Source: Bradyrhizobium sp. SZCCT0231
GTDB taxonomy: Bacteria; Pseudomonadota; Alphaproteobacteria; Rhizobiales; Xanthobacteraceae
Direction: 5' to 3'
NCBI RefSeq assembly: GCF_018130245.1
Contig: NZ_JAFCKP010000003.1
Location: forward strand, 496,001-560,000
DNA length: 64,000 nt
Below, piece after piece: positions 37,146-46,845 of the stretch. The position numbers were made by a program, and so were the translations under genes. Under the pieces are notes generated by a model. The model was not told the DNA's origin and did no database searches. It worked only from the letters and a program-made list of their open reading frames with translations. The number at the start of each line of letters is the position of its first letter. Within the stretch, counting starts at the first letter, position 1.

Positions 37146-38009
37146 ATGAGCAAGCGGGCCAAACGTCGGAAGGCAGAGACGCTCGCACTCCCCATGGTCG
37201 CGAGAGTTGCAATTGGCGCCGTGGCCGTCGCCGCATTGGGGTACAGCTTGCTGTCTCGCCCGGCGAGCGTGCAACCGATACGGAAGCCGTCCGCAGCCCA
37301 AGCCCAAGCATCGTCGACTCCGGTTTATGTGGCACCTCCGGTTCATGCATCCGCGCCGGCTCCGGCTCCGATTCCAGCCCCGGCGCCTCTGGTCGAACCG
37401 CCAAAAGCCGACGCTGACGTTCCCGGAGCATTGGTTCGGCAGGTGGTTGACTACGCCAGCCGCCAGCCGTCGGGAACCGTGATCATCGATACCGGAAACA
37501 CGTTCCTTTATTTCGTCCTGAACGACAGGCAGGCGATGCGCTATGGCATCGGTGTCGGCCGTGAAGGTTTCACATGGTCCGGCGAGCAGACTGTGGCCCG
37601 TAAGGCAGAATGGCCGGATTGGCACCCGCCTGCGGAGATGGTCTCGCGTCAGCCTTATCTGCCGCGCTTCATGGCGGGCGGTCCCGGCAACCCGCTCGGC
37701 GCCCGGGCGATGTATCTCGGCGAGACCGAATATCGAATTCACGGCACCAACAAGCCCGATACGATCGGGAAGCGGGTTTCGTCCGGCTGTATCCGGCTGA
37801 CCAATGAGGATGTCGTGGACCTCTATGAGCGGGTGAAGGTCGGAGCGAAAGTGATCGTGCTTCCGGCCACCGCTGCCCGCAAGCCATCCCAGGGAGCGCC
37901 GCCCGACGCCGCTTCCCGATCGCCCGACCCGGCGTCGCCGTCGCACCGGCCCTCGGCGGCTAACGCGCAGATGCTGCCATCTGGACCGAGGATCGCCGAG
38001 GTTCAGTAG
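37146..38009 (+). CDS. L,D-transpeptidase (YkuD)
   Basis: Periplasmic enzyme that cross-links peptidoglycan (3-3 links) or attaches proteins to it. 287 residues with an N-terminal membrane anchor (VARVAIGAVAVAALGYSLL), a Pro/Ala-rich linker (about 40-95) and a YkuD domain (about 110-240). The active-site motif is HGTNKPDTIGKRVSSGCIRL with Cys215 as nucleophile. The ATG at 37146 follows GGGGAAGG. A Pro/Ser-rich tail follows the domain. Rhizobiales commonly carry many such enzymes. Confidence 0.93.
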   Translation: MSKRAKRRKAETLALPMVARVAIGAVAVAALGYSLLSRPASVQPIRKPSAAQAQASSTPVYVAPPVHASAPAPAPIPAPAPLVEPPKADADVPGALVRQVVDYASRQPSGTVIIDTGNTFLYFVLNDRQAMRYGIGVGREGFTWSGEQTVARKAEWPDWHPPAEMVSRQPYLPRFMAGGPGNPLGARAMYLGETEYRIHGTNKPDTIGKRVSSGCIRLTNEDVVDLYERVKVGAKVIVLPATAARKPSQGAPPDAASRSPDPASPSHRPSAANAQMLPSGPRIAEVQ

Positions 38010-38124
38010 CTCAGTCCTCGCTCCTGGTCGCGCCCAATCTGTCCGTCCCTAGCGCTAGGGACAGACGCCGGTTTCGGAGTTTGTTAGTCTGCCCTGAAGC
38101 ATACGACGATCAGGGGAAACCGCC

Positions 38125-39291
38125 TTGAGCACCGCGCCGCGCATCGACATCGACCCCGATACATTCTGGGCCGACCCCTATCCGATGCTCGCCAGGATGC
38201 GGAAAGAAGCGCCGATCGCCTTCGTGCCGCAACTCGGCTCGACGCTGCTGACGAGCCGCGACGACATCTCGATCTCCGAGAAGCAGATCGACGTGTTCTC
38301 CTCGCACCAGCCGGCCGGACTGATGAACCGGCTGATGGGCCACAACATGATGCGCAAGGACGGCGAGGCGCATCTGGTCGAGCGCCGCGCGATGTTTCCG
38401 ACGATCTCTCCGAAGACCGTGAAGGCGCATTGGACCGCGCTTTTCCAGGCCCATGCCGACCGCATCCTCGAGCGCATCGAGCCGGGGCGGATCGACTTCA
38501 TGCGCGACTTCGCGCTGCCGTTCTCCGGCGAATGCCTGAAGTCGATCACCGGCCTCACCAATATCGGCTTTGAGGACATGGACGCGTGGTCGCAGGGCAT
38601 GATCGAGGGCATCGCCAACTATGCCGGCGATCCCGCGGTCGAGGCGCGCTGCCACGCCGCGACCGCCGGCATCGACGCGGCGATCGACGACATCCTGCCG
38701 GTGATGCGCAAGCATCCCGACCAGAGCATTTTGGGCGTGCTCCTTGCTTCGGGCATGGCCATGGAGAGCGTGCGCGCGAATGTAAAACTCGCGATCTCGG
38801 GCGGCCAGAACGAGCCGCGCAAGGCCATCGCCGGCACGGTCTGGGCGCTCCTCACCCATCCCGAGCAGCTCGATCTGGTCCTGCGCGGTGAGGTGTCCTG
38901 GCTGCAGGCCTTCGAGGAATATGCCCGCTGGATCTCGCCGATCGGCATGTCGCCGCGTCGCATCGCAAGACCCTGGACCATTCGCGATGTGTCGTTCGAG
39001 CTCGACGAACGCGTATTCCTGATGTTCGGCTCAGCCAACCGCGACGAGAAGCATTTTGAGCGCGCCGATGAGTTCGACGTGCGGCGCGACACCACCAAGA
39101 GCGTCGCCTTCGGCGCCGGCCCGCATTTCTGCGCCGGCGCCTTCGCCTCGCGCGCGATGATCGCCGACGTCGCGCTGCCGGCGGTTTTCGCGCGCGCGGG
39201 GCGCATCGAGATCGCCGGCGACGAAGAGGTGCGGATCGGCGGCTGGGCGTTCCGGGGCTTGCAGAATTTGCCGGTGAAGTGGAGGCATTAG
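38125..39291 (+). CDS. Cytochrome P450
   Basis: Soluble heme monooxygenase, 388 residues, started at TTG 38125 with AGGGGA upstream. Heme-binding loop FGAGPHFCAG with ligand Cys336; the K-helix ExxR is in FEEYARWISP. The I-helix reads ISGGQNEPRKAIAG, so the usual acid-Thr proton-relay pair (AGxxT) is replaced by GGQNEP. No ferredoxin or reductase partner is encoded next to it. The substrate is unknown. Confidence 0.92.
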   Translation: MSTAPRIDIDPDTFWADPYPMLARMRKEAPIAFVPQLGSTLLTSRDDISISEKQIDVFSSHQPAGLMNRLMGHNMMRKDGEAHLVERRAMFPTISPKTVKAHWTALFQAHADRILERIEPGRIDFMRDFALPFSGECLKSITGLTNIGFEDMDAWSQGMIEGIANYAGDPAVEARCHAATAGIDAAIDDILPVMRKHPDQSILGVLLASGMAMESVRANVKLAISGGQNEPRKAIAGTVWALLTHPEQLDLVLRGEVSWLQAFEEYARWISPIGMSPRRIARPWTIRDVSFELDERVFLMFGSANRDEKHFERADEFDVRRDTTKSVAFGAGPHFCAGAFASRAMIADVALPAVFARAGRIEIAGDEEVRIGGWAFRGLQNLPVKWRH

Positions 39292-39837
39292 GCCGGTGGT
39301 GCTTGTGGCACGTGTCCCGTCACACGTTCGGTGTCATCGCCCGGCTTGACCGGACGATCCAGTAATCCGAGACAGTTGTGGTTGAATCGATTGGCCGCGG
39401 CGTACTGGATTCCCCGCCCCAGTGCGCAATTGCGCACAAGGCGGGGAATGACGGCGAGAGGGTGGAGGGAGCTCCGCGCCTCAGCACCCACTTTGCGATC
39501 ATGCCATTCTGCCCCTGTTTTGCCCGACGAGTCAAACGAACTTCGGATAATACGCAAGTCATTGTTTTCGCACGCCCCGGCTACTGTGCATGGGGTTGTT
39601 TTGCGACTTTTATGTTCCGGTGGTCTGGGCCCGGACGGAATCCGTGCGGCCCTCACATTCGCGTGCGGAAAAATTCCGTCTGCATCGTCGCGGCCGCTTG
39701 AAAGATTAATCATGCCCTCCGCCACACGCACAGTGCTCGCATCGCTATTTTCCTGGACGTCTCGACACATCTCCCGAGCCGCACCATCATTTGCCGGCAC
39801 GTGAACGATGACGGCCGCAGGCGGCCGGGAGAGTGGA
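39292..39837. other. Intergenic region upstream of sulfonate operon
   Basis: About 545 bases. The left half is a palindromic repeat (39332-39452). The rest is less GC-rich, with no supported gene. It probably carries the promoter of the ssu genes; I see no clear operator. Confidence 0.55.
39332..39452. repeat. Palindromic intergenic repeat
   Basis: Bounded by GTCATCGCCCGG and GGCGGGGAATGAC, with the inner pair CCAGTA and TACTGG. Contains the perfect palindrome GTGCGCAATTGCGCAC, which also occurs in the 51.4-kb repeat. Related to the repeat at 11936-12042. Confidence 0.75.
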
Positions 39838-40038
39838 ATGCAGCGTCGTGACTTTCTGAAACTCGTCCCGCTTGATATCCAGACCGTCGCCGCCAATCGC
39901 GCGAACTTCGTGGTCGGTCCCATCACCGACGAGATCGTCGCCACCCAGCAGGGCGTCGCCGACCGCTTCTACAGGCTCGGCCTGATCCCCAAGCCGATCG
40001 TCATCCGCGACATCGTCTGGCGCAACCCGGCAGCCTGA
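39838..40038 (+). pseudogene. Remnant of sulfonate-binding protein gene (ssuA-like)
   Basis: 66 codons. The C-terminal part ([36 protein letters not shown]) matches the C-terminal end of SsuA-type aliphatic-sulfonate binding proteins. The N-terminal MQRRDFLKLV looks like the start of a Tat signal peptide, so this may be the two ends of one gene joined by a large internal deletion (about 250 codons lost). It is directly upstream of ssuD-ssuC-ssuB. A free-standing small protein of this sequence is unlikely to bind sulfonates. Confidence 0.68.
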
Positions 40039-40076
40039 CCGTGCCGACCAGCCTTCCCATCCAAAAAGGTCTGAAC

Positions 40077-40163
40077 ATGAAGCGCATCGTTCAACGCGTG
40101 ATCGCAGCCATCGTGCTGTCGATCGGCATCGTCGCCGCCGCCGTCGGCACGACTTACGGCTAG
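40077..40163 (+). CDS. Possible 28-residue leader or membrane peptide
   Basis: ATG with AAAAAGGT upstream; the product is basic at the N-terminus then hydrophobic ([20 protein letters not shown], then AAVGTTYG). It ends 11 bases before ssuD. It could be a small membrane peptide, a signal-peptide remnant, or a leader peptide. Nothing else supports it. Confidence 0.4.
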   Translation: MKRIVQRVIAAIVLSIGIVAAAVGTTYG

Positions 40164-40174
40164 GGGCACATCCG

Positions 40175-41338
40175 ATGAGCCAATCCAGCGCCAACATCCT
40201 CTGGTTCCTGCCGACGCACGGTGACGGCCGCTATCTCGGCACCGGCATCGGCGGCCGCGAGGTCAATTTCAACTATCTGCGCCAGGTCGCGCAGGCCGCC
40301 GACCAGCTCGGCTATTTCGGCGTGCTCTTGCCGACGGGCCGCTCCTGCGAGGATTCCTGGATCGTTGCATCCAGCGTCGCGCCCTTCACCGAGCGGCTGC
40401 GCTACCTCGTGGCGGTCAGGCCCGGCCTGCAATCGCCAAGCGTGGCGGCGCGCATGACCGCGACGCTCGATCGCGTCACCAATGGCCGGCTGCTCGTCAA
40501 CGTCGTCACCGGCGGCGATCCCATCGAGAACAAGGGCGACGGCGTCTTCCTCAGCCATGACGAGCGCTACGAGGTCACCCGCGAGTTCCTGAACGTCTAC
40601 AGCGATCTGCTCGCCGGCAAGACGGTGAACGCCGAAGGCAAGCACATCCGCATCGAGGGTGGCAAGCTTCTGTTCCCTCCGGTGCAGTCGCCGCGCCCGC
40701 CGTTGTATTTCGGCGGCTCGTCCGATGCCGGCATCGACGTCGCAGTCGACACCGTCGACAAATATCTCACCTGGGGTGAGCCGCCGGCTTTGGTTGCGGA
40801 GAAGATCGCCAAGGTGAGGGCAGTCGCCGATGCGCGCGGCCGCAAACTCTCCTTCGGCATTCGTCTGCACGTCATCGTCCGCGAGACCAATGAAGAGGCC
40901 TCGAGTGCGGCGAACGAGCTGATCAAGCATGTCAGCGACGAGACCATCGAGCTGGCGCAGAAGAACTTTGCGCGGATGGACTCCGTGGGCCAGCAGCGCA
41001 TGGCGCAGCTCCATGGCGGCAAGCGCGACAAGCTCGAGATCGCTCCGAACCTCTGGGCCGGCGTCGGCCTGGTGCGCGGCGGCGCCGGCACGGCGCTGGT
41101 CGGCGATGCCCGGACCGTCGCGGCCCGCATCAAGGAGTATCAGGATCTCGGCATCGATACCTTCATCATGTCGGGCTACCCGCATCTGGAGGAGGCCTAC
41201 CGCTTCGCCGAGCTGGTGTTCCCGCTGCTTTCGCTGGAGCAGCCGAGCAACGTCACCAAACTTCATTTCAACGGCGGTCCTTTCGGCGAGACGGTCGGCA
41301 GCGATCTTCGTCCGCAGCACCGGGTGTCGCAGTCATGA
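40175..41338 (+). CDS. ssuD: FMNH2-dependent alkanesulfonate monooxygenase
   Basis: Cleaves alkanesulfonates to an aldehyde and sulfite so that the sulphur can be used. LLM (luciferase-like) TIM-barrel of 387 residues, the family's usual length. Motifs include [20 protein letters not shown] at the N-terminus, [35 protein letters not shown] and [10 protein letters not shown]. It needs reduced FMN, presumably from the flavin reductase at 43047. Its stop overlaps the ssuC start (4 bases). Confidence 0.96.
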   Translation: MSQSSANILWFLPTHGDGRYLGTGIGGREVNFNYLRQVAQAADQLGYFGVLLPTGRSCEDSWIVASSVAPFTERLRYLVAVRPGLQSPSVAARMTATLDRVTNGRLLVNVVTGGDPIENKGDGVFLSHDERYEVTREFLNVYSDLLAGKTVNAEGKHIRIEGGKLLFPPVQSPRPPLYFGGSSDAGIDVAVDTVDKYLTWGEPPALVAEKIAKVRAVADARGRKLSFGIRLHVIVRETNEEASSAANELIKHVSDETIELAQKNFARMDSVGQQRMAQLHGGKRDKLEIAPNLWAGVGLVRGGAGTALVGDARTVAARIKEYQDLGIDTFIMSGYPHLEEAYRFAELVFPLLSLEQPSNVTKLHFNGGPFGETVGSDLRPQHRVSQS

Positions 41339-42141
41339 GCCTGATCGACAGCATCTCGCTCCCGCGCAGCATCCGCCTGCCGCGGGTCGATGGCCTGATC
41401 CAGTGGATCGTGCCGCTCGCCATCATCGCGATCTGGCAGGTCGCGAGCGTCACGGGCTTCGTGCCGACGCGCGTGCTGCCGGCGCCGAGCGACGTCGTGC
41501 TGGCCGGCTGGAAGCTGCTGCTCTCCGGCGAGCTCGTCCGCAACATCTGGGTCTCGTTCTGGCGCGCCTCGATCGGCTTCCTGATCGGCGGCAGCATCGG
41601 CTTCGCCTTCGGCCTCGCCAACGGCCTGTCGCAGCTCTCGGCCAAGCTCACCGACACCACGCTGCAGATGGTGCGCAACGTGCCGCATCTGGCGCTGATC
41701 CCGCTGGTCATCCTCTGGTTCGGCATCGACGAGAGCGCAAAGCTGTTTTTGGTGGCGCTGGGCGTGTTCTTCCCGATCTACCTCAATACGCTGCACGGCA
41801 TCCGCACCGTCGATCCGCAGCTGATCGAGATGGGCCGCATCTACGGCATGACCGACGGCGAACTGTTCCGCCGCGTGATCTTCCCGGGCGCGTTGCCCTC
41901 GATCTTCGTCGGCATCCGCTTCGCGCTCGGCATCATGTGGCTGACGCTGATCGTCGCCGAAACCATCGCGGCGTCCTCGGGGCTCGGCTACATGGCGATG
42001 CAGGCGCGCGAGTTCATGCTGATCGACGTCGTCGTGCTTTCGATCCTGATCTACGCCCTGCTCGGCAAGCTCGCCGACAGCGCCTCCCGCGTGCTGGAGC
42101 GCCTGACGCTCTCCTGGCATCCCGCCTTCCAGAAACGTTGA
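41335..42141 (+). CDS. ssuC: Aliphatic sulfonate ABC transporter permease
   Basis: Inner-membrane permease of 268 residues with about six membrane segments (for example [20 protein letters not shown]). The coupling loop region is [20 protein letters not shown]. SsuC type (BPD-transporter inner-membrane component) by sequence and by its position between ssuD and ssuB. The binding-protein gene of this operon is decayed, so it must use another binding protein or be inactive. Confidence 0.94.
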   Translation: MSLIDSISLPRSIRLPRVDGLIQWIVPLAIIAIWQVASVTGFVPTRVLPAPSDVVLAGWKLLLSGELVRNIWVSFWRASIGFLIGGSIGFAFGLANGLSQLSAKLTDTTLQMVRNVPHLALIPLVILWFGIDESAKLFLVALGVFFPIYLNTLHGIRTVDPQLIEMGRIYGMTDGELFRRVIFPGALPSIFVGIRFALGIMWLTLIVAETIAASSGLGYMAMQAREFMLIDVVVLSILIYALLGKLADSASRVLERLTLSWHPAFQKR

Positions 42142-42161
42142 GCAGAAATACTGGGAATCAC

Positions 42162-43013
42162 ATGCAGACAGCGCTTCGTACCTCCCTTCCCGAGACCGAG
42201 CTCGCCAGCCGCGCCAATTTCGCGCCACACGCCCGCGTGGTGCGCGAGGAGCGGCCGGTTCAGGCCAGCGGCCTGCCGCTCAGCATCCGGGGCTTGCGCA
42301 AATCCTTCGGTGACAACGAGGTGCTGCGCGGCATCGATCTGCACATCCCCGCCGGGCAGTTCGTCGCGATCGTCGGCAAGAGCGGTTGCGGCAAGAGCAC
42401 GCTGCTGCGCCTGATCGCCGGCCTGGACAAGATCGATGCCGGCAGCATCAGCTTCGGCCAGGACATTCAGCCAAAAGCCATCCAGCCCGAGGACATCCGC
42501 GTGATGTTCCAGGAGCCGCGGCTGCTGCCCTGGGCCCGCGTGCTCGCCAATGTCGAGGTCGGTCTCGGCCGCGATCGCGCATCGCAGGATGCTCATGCCC
42601 GCGCCGAGAAGGCATTGACCGAGGTCGGCCTCGCCGACAAGCGCGACCAATGGCCTTCGGTGCTGTCGGGCGGCCAGAAACAGCGCGTCGCGCTCGGCCG
42701 CGCGCTGGTGTCCCGCCCGCGCGTGCTCGCCTTCGACGAGCCGCTCGGCGCGCTGGATGCGCTGACCCGCATCTCGATGCAGCGGCTGCTGGAGCGGGTC
42801 TGGCGCGACCAGGGCTTTACCGCGATCCTGGTGACCCACGACGTCTCCGAAGCCGTCGCCCTGGCCGACCGGGTGCTTGTCATCGAGGAGGGCCGGATTG
42901 CCCATGACGTCGTGGTTAACGCAGCCCGGCCGCGCCAGCGCGGCTCGGCCGAGCTTGCCGGCCTCGAAGGCTCGATCCTGAGCCACCTTTTGTCGGCGGA
43001 CGATCGTACCTAA
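42162..43013 (+). CDS. ssuB: Aliphatic sulfonate ABC transporter ATP-binding protein
   Basis: ATPase subunit, 283 residues. Walker [11 protein letters not shown]-loop in [14 protein letters not shown], signature [15 protein letters not shown], Walker [15 protein letters not shown] and switch His in VTHDVSEA. The ATG at 42162 gives [16 protein letters not shown]; the long frame upstream is a shadow of ssuD and ssuC. It carries an N-terminal extension of about 40 residues before the ABC core. Confidence 0.95.
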   Translation: MQTALRTSLPETELASRANFAPHARVVREERPVQASGLPLSIRGLRKSFGDNEVLRGIDLHIPAGQFVAIVGKSGCGKSTLLRLIAGLDKIDAGSISFGQDIQPKAIQPEDIRVMFQEPRLLPWARVLANVEVGLGRDRASQDAHARAEKALTEVGLADKRDQWPSVLSGGQKQRVALGRALVSRPRVLAFDEPLGALDALTRISMQRLLERVWRDQGFTAILVTHDVSEAVALADRVLVIEEGRIAHDVVVNAARPRQRGSAELAGLEGSILSHLLSADDRT

Positions 43014-43046
43014 ATACAGGGAACCCCGCTTGCGGGGAGCAACGCC

Positions 43047-43628
43047 ATGAATGTAGTGCCCCGCGATCTCATGACTGAAATCCCCGTCTCGTCCGCCGAT
43101 TTCCGCGGCGCCATGCGCCACCTCACCGGCGGCGTCAGCGTCATCACCGCCGGGCGGGGCAAGGACATCACCGGCATGACGGTGACCTCGGTCACCTCGC
43201 TGTCGGTCGAGCCGCCGACGCTGCTGGTCAGCATCAACCGCGACGCCTCGTCGTTTCCGCTGATCAAGCGCCACGGTGCCTTCGGCGTGAACATCCTGAA
43301 CGCCGACCAGCTCGATGTCGCCGAGCGCTTTGCCGGCAAGGGCGGGCTGAAGGGCGTCGACCGCTTCGCCGGCGCGACATGGGTGACGGCAGTCTCGGGT
43401 GTTCCGCTCCTGGTCGGTGCGCTCTCGGCCTTCGATTGCGAGGTCGAGGAGATCGTCGAGCGGCACTCGCACGGCATCGTCATCGGCCGCGTCAGGGACG
43501 TCAGGAGCTCCACCCGCACCGCAGCACTGGCCTATTGGCACGGCCAATATGTGGCGGTCGACCAGGACGAAGATGCGGCAAGGCTCGCCGACGTCAGCGT
43601 TCCCGCGCGCGGCCGGCGCGGCATTTGA
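43047..43628 (+). CDS. Flavin reductase (HpaC/DIM6 type) of sulfonate operon
   Basis: 193-residue flavin reductase-like domain protein: AMRHLTGGVSVITAG, GMTVTSVTSLSVEPPTLLVS, INRDASSFPLIKRHGAFGVN and a C-terminal ALAYWHGQYV. It lies 33 bases after ssuB and likely supplies FMNH2 to SsuD, the role SsuE plays in E. coli; SsuE itself is of another family. A second ATG at 43071 would shorten it by 8 residues. Confidence 0.9.
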   Translation: MNVVPRDLMTEIPVSSADFRGAMRHLTGGVSVITAGRGKDITGMTVTSVTSLSVEPPTLLVSINRDASSFPLIKRHGAFGVNILNADQLDVAERFAGKGGLKGVDRFAGATWVTAVSGVPLLVGALSAFDCEVEEIVERHSHGIVIGRVRDVRSSTRTAALAYWHGQYVAVDQDEDAARLADVSVPARGRRGI

Positions 43629-43725
43629 TCGCCGCAGGCTGTCGGCGCAGAGGCTGGCCTTTTCTCCGTCGTCGCTCTAGAAGCGCCCAGAGCCTTCCGT
43701 ATCGGGACGGTAGTGGAGCGGAACG

Positions 43726-43881
43726 ATGAAGCGCGTGGCGACCTGGGTCTTCTACGCCATCGGCGCGCTCGCGATCGCCTATCTCGCGCTCTACGCCTAC
43801 GCGATGTTCTCGGGACACCCGATCGTGCCGGGCGATCCCATCCACATCTTCCGCAAGCCCGACGCGCCGAGTTATTCGTAG
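43726..43881 (+). CDS. Small single-pass membrane protein (51 residues)
   Basis: ATG with GGAG 8 bases upstream; product MKRVATWVFYAIGALAIAYL followed by ALYAYAMFSGHPIVPGDPIH and a short polar tail. One membrane segment, tail probably outside. It has no named family. It lies between the flavin reductase and a palindromic repeat. Confidence 0.6.
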   Translation: MKRVATWVFYAIGALAIAYLALYAYAMFSGHPIVPGDPIHIFRKPDAPSYS

Positions 43882-43895
43882 AGCTTGGTCGGTCT

Positions 43896-43990
43896 CGTAG
43901 GGTGGGCAAAGGCGCCCTTGCGCCGTGCCCACCATCCATCCGGGGCGACAACCGGGAATGGTGGGCACGCTACGCTTTGCCCACCCTACG
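43896..43990. repeat. Palindromic repeat (GTAGGGTGGGCAAAG type)
   Basis: Ends CGTAGGGTGGGCAAAG and CTTTGCCCACCCTACG are exact reverse complements (16 bp), with a second inner pair (GTGCCCACCATC... and ...ATGGTGGGCAC). Same family as 25564-25666. It separates convergent genes. Confidence 0.8.
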
Positions 43991-44000
43991 GCACCTGTGT

Positions 44001-45149
44001 TCACCCCCGCAAAATCGCCAGCGCCAGCGCCTGCGCGCGCGGCACGATGCTGTCGACCTCCAGATATTCCTCCGGCGTGTGCGCGAGCCCGCCGACCGGG
44101 CCGAGGCCGCAGATGGTCGGCGTGCCCACCGCGGCGGTGAAGCCGGAATCGGCGCAGCCGCCGGAGAACTCGCCCTGCAGCGTGGTGAGGCCGACATCTC
44201 TTGCGGCGGCCTGATAATCTTCGAACAGCGTCTTCGACTCCGCGCTCTGCACCACCGGCACGAACTCGCCCTTGATGGTGAGCGTCGCGCTCGTGCCCGG
44301 CACGTACGACGTTGCGACGATCTCTTCGATTGCGGCCATCACGGTCGCACGATCTGCCGGATCGACATAGCGCAGGTCGATCTGCCCTTCCGCGTAAGGC
44401 GCCGTGGTGTTGACGGACTGCCCACCCGAGACGAGGCCGACATTCAGGGTGATGCCCTTGTCCAGATCGGTCAGCGCATGGATCTGCACGATCTTGTGCG
44501 CGAGCTCGCCGATCGCGCTGACGCCCGCAGCGAAGTTCGCGCCGGAATGCGCGGCCTTGCCGGTGATGGCGAGATGCATGAAGATGCCGCCCTTGCGGCC
44601 GGTGACGACGTTTCCGGTAGGACGGCCCGGCTCGGAATTGAACACTGCGCGGGCGGCGCGCCCCTCGCGTTCGATCACCGGGCGCGAGGAGGGCGAGCCG
44701 ATCTCCTCGTCCGAGGTGATCAGCACCTTGATCGGATGCGGTGCGCCGCCGAATTTGTGGAAGGCGGTTGCCACGAACACGTTCATGACGAGGCCCGACT
44801 TCATGTCGGCAACGCCGGGACCATAGGCGCGGCCATCCTTGATGGTGAACGGCCGCCGTCCGGCCTCGCCCTTGCCGAATACGGTGTCGCGATGCCCCAT
44901 TAACAGCACCGGCTTCTCGTTGCTGCCGGGCTTTGCCACCTCGGCATGGATCGCGTCGCCGAAGCTGGCGTTGGCTTCGCGCCGGAACGGAATGCCCTGC
45001 TCGGCAAAATGCCGCTCGAACCGCGCACCGACCGCATCGACGCCTTCCTTGTCGTAGGATCCGGAATCGATGTTCACGACGTCGCGGAGCAGATCGATCA
45101 TGGCCTGCTTCTGCGACGCCAGCCAATCCGTGATTTGAGCTTCAGACAT
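44001..45149 (-). CDS. M20-family metallopeptidase (carboxypeptidase G2-like)
   Basis: Zn-dependent peptidase or deacylase of 382 residues, no signal peptide. Metal-site motifs: GHRDTVF (His86), GPGVADMKSG (Asp115), TSDEEIGS (catalytic Glu148 and ligand Glu149), NSEPGR (Glu173) and the C-terminal His in LAHTPEEY. A dimerisation domain of the usual type lies in the middle (GGIFMHLAITGKAAHSG). Glutamate carboxypeptidase-like, but substrate not determined. Monocistronic and flanked by repeats. Confidence 0.93.
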   Translation of the reverse strand: MSEAQITDWLASQKQAMIDLLRDVVNIDSGSYDKEGVDAVGARFERHFAEQGIPFRREANASFGDAIHAEVAKPGSNEKPVLLMGHRDTVFGKGEAGRRPFTIKDGRAYGPGVADMKSGLVMNVFVATAFHKFGGAPHPIKVLITSDEEIGSPSSRPVIEREGRAARAVFNSEPGRPTGNVVTGRKGGIFMHLAITGKAAHSGANFAAGVSAIGELAHKIVQIHALTDLDKGITLNVGLVSGGQSVNTTAPYAEGQIDLRYVDPADRATVMAAIEEIVATSYVPGTSATLTIKGEFVPVVQSAESKTLFEDYQAAARDVGLTTLQGEFSGGCADSGFTAAVGTPTICGLGPVGGLAHTPEEYLEVDSIVPRAQALALAILRG

Positions 45150-45242
45150 GTGGTCCCTCGTGTGGTTTTCGGGCGTGGTTATAGGACCTTGCGCAGGCGT
45201 GACCTAGTCGCCGGATGCGGTGCGGCCATGTGTTCAGCTCTC

Positions 45243-45324
45243 GTAGCCCGGATGGAGCGAAGCGTAATCCGGGATCTCGATCGCGGAGCCAACCCCGGAT
45301 TACGCTTCGCTCCATCCGGGCTAC
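45243..45324. repeat. Palindrome with 31-bp perfect arms
   Basis: Positions 45243-45273 and 45294-45324 are exact reverse complements (31 bp, starting GTAGCCCGGATGGAGCGAAG), around a 20-base loop. Short terminal elements of this sequence are dispersed in many Proteobacteria. It lies upstream of the M20 gene and downstream of flbD. Confidence 0.85.
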
Positions 45325-45406
45325 GGGACCTTCCCGGTGGACGCACAAAACAAAATGCCCGGGTCTAGCCCGGGCATTCGCATCCTCAATTTGAGCTGAC
45401 GCCGCC

Positions 45407-46792
45407 TCACGCCCCCACCATCGGCATCCGTGGATACTCGCCCGGCGTTCCCGCGGGCGGGATCGGGATGCCGCCGTCGGCATATTCGTTGAGCTTGTTG
45501 CGCAGCGTGCGGATCGAGATGCCGAGGATGTTGGCGGCATGGGTGCGGTTGCCGAGGCAGTGCTTCAGCGTCTCCAGGATCAGGTCGCGCTCGACATCGG
45601 CCACGGTGCGCCCCACCAGCGCCCGCGTCACCTGCTCGGCGGCCATGGTGGCATGCGCCACGGCCGGGGCGGTCTTGGCGAGGTCGAGGCGGTCGCCGTC
45701 CGGCGTGATGATGGCGTCGGGTCCGATCTCGTCGCCCTGCGCCATCAGCACCGCGCGGTGCATGGTGTTCTCGAGCTCGCGGACGTTGCCCTGCCAGCGG
45801 TTGGCGGAGAGCACGCGGCGGGCTTCCGTCGAGATCGGGCGCAGCGGCACGCCGTTGGCCTCGGCGTATTTCTTCACGAAATGCTGGGCGAGCTCGAGGA
45901 TATCGGCGGGGCGCTCGCGCAGCGGCGGGATCTTCAAATTGACGACGTTGAGGCGGAACAGCAGGTCCTCGCGGAACGTGCCTTCGCGCACGGCCTCGGC
46001 CAGGTTGCGGTTCGAGGTCGCGATGATGCGGATGTCGACGGCGACAGGCTTGGTGCCGCCGACGCGGTCGATCACACGCTCCTGGATGGCGCGCAGAAGT
46101 TTCGATTGCAGGCGGACGTCCATCTCCGAGATTTCGTCGAGCAGCAGCGTGCCGCCGGTTGCTTCCTCGAACTTGCCGATGCGGCGCGCGACCGCACCGG
46201 TGAAGGCGCCCTTCTCGTGGCCGAACAGCTCGGATTCCAGCAGGTGCTCGGGGATCGCGGCGCAGTTGATCGAGATGAACGGACGCTTGGCGCGGGCCGA
46301 GCGGGAGTGAACGTAGCGGGCCAGCACTTCCTTGCCCGTGCCGGATTCGCCGGTGATCATCACCGAGGCGTCGGAGCCCGCGATCTGCTGCGCCAGCTTG
46401 ATCACCTTTGCCATGGCGTCGTCGCGATAGACCAGCTCGCGGGAATCGTTGGCGACGGCAGCCAGCACCGCGGCGATCAGTTCCGGATCCGGCGGCAGCG
46501 GGATGTATTCCTTGGCGCCGGCGTGGATCGCGGCGACCGCGGCGCGGGCGTCGTTGGTGATGCCGCAGGCGACGATCGGGGCGTGGATGTGCTCGGCCTC
46601 CAGCCGCAGCACGAGGTCGCGGATGTCGAGAGCGACGTCGACCAGCAGCAGGTCTGCGCCCTTGCCGCCGCGCAGCACGCGCATCGCCTGCTCGTGATCC
46701 TCGGCATGGGTCACGGTGGCGCCGTTCTCCATCGCGATTTTGGTGGCGGTGGTGAGCTGGCCCTTCAATGTGCCAACGATGAGAAGCCGCAT
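45407..46792 (-). CDS. flbD: FlbD sigma-54 activator of flagellar genes
   Basis: Sigma-54-dependent activator, 461 residues. The receiver-like domain (1-115) lacks the acidic pair of real receivers (LLIVGTLKG in place of the usual DD) but keeps Asp52; FlbD proteins are known to be controlled by the flagellar trans-acting factor FliX rather than phosphorylation. The AAA+ domain has GESGTGKE at 148-155 and the GAFTGA loop that contacts sigma-54. The C-terminal Fis helix reads NRTHAANILGISIRTLRNKL. It is the last gene of fliF-fliG-fliH-fliN-flbD and is expected to act on promoters such as the one upstream of fliK. Confidence 0.95.
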   Translation of the reverse strand: MRLLIVGTLKGQLTTATKIAMENGATVTHAEDHEQAMRVLRGGKGADLLLVDVALDIRDLVLRLEAEHIHAPIVACGITNDARAAVAAIHAGAKEYIPLPPDPELIAAVLAAVANDSRELVYRDDAMAKVIKLAQQIAGSDASVMITGESGTGKEVLARYVHSRSARAKRPFISINCAAIPEHLLESELFGHEKGAFTGAVARRIGKFEEATGGTLLLDEISEMDVRLQSKLLRAIQERVIDRVGGTKPVAVDIRIIATSNRNLAEAVREGTFREDLLFRLNVVNLKIPPLRERPADILELAQHFVKKYAEANGVPLRPISTEARRVLSANRWQGNVRELENTMHRAVLMAQGDEIGPDAIITPDGDRLDLAKTAPAVAHATMAAEQVTRALVGRTVADVERDLILETLKHCLGNRTHAANILGISIRTLRNKLNEYADGGIPIPPAGTPGEYPRMPMVGA

Positions 46793-46845
46793 GTCAGTCT
46801 CCTGTCCGTCTGTTCGCGCTGCCGCGCGCTATTCGCTTGTTCCGG

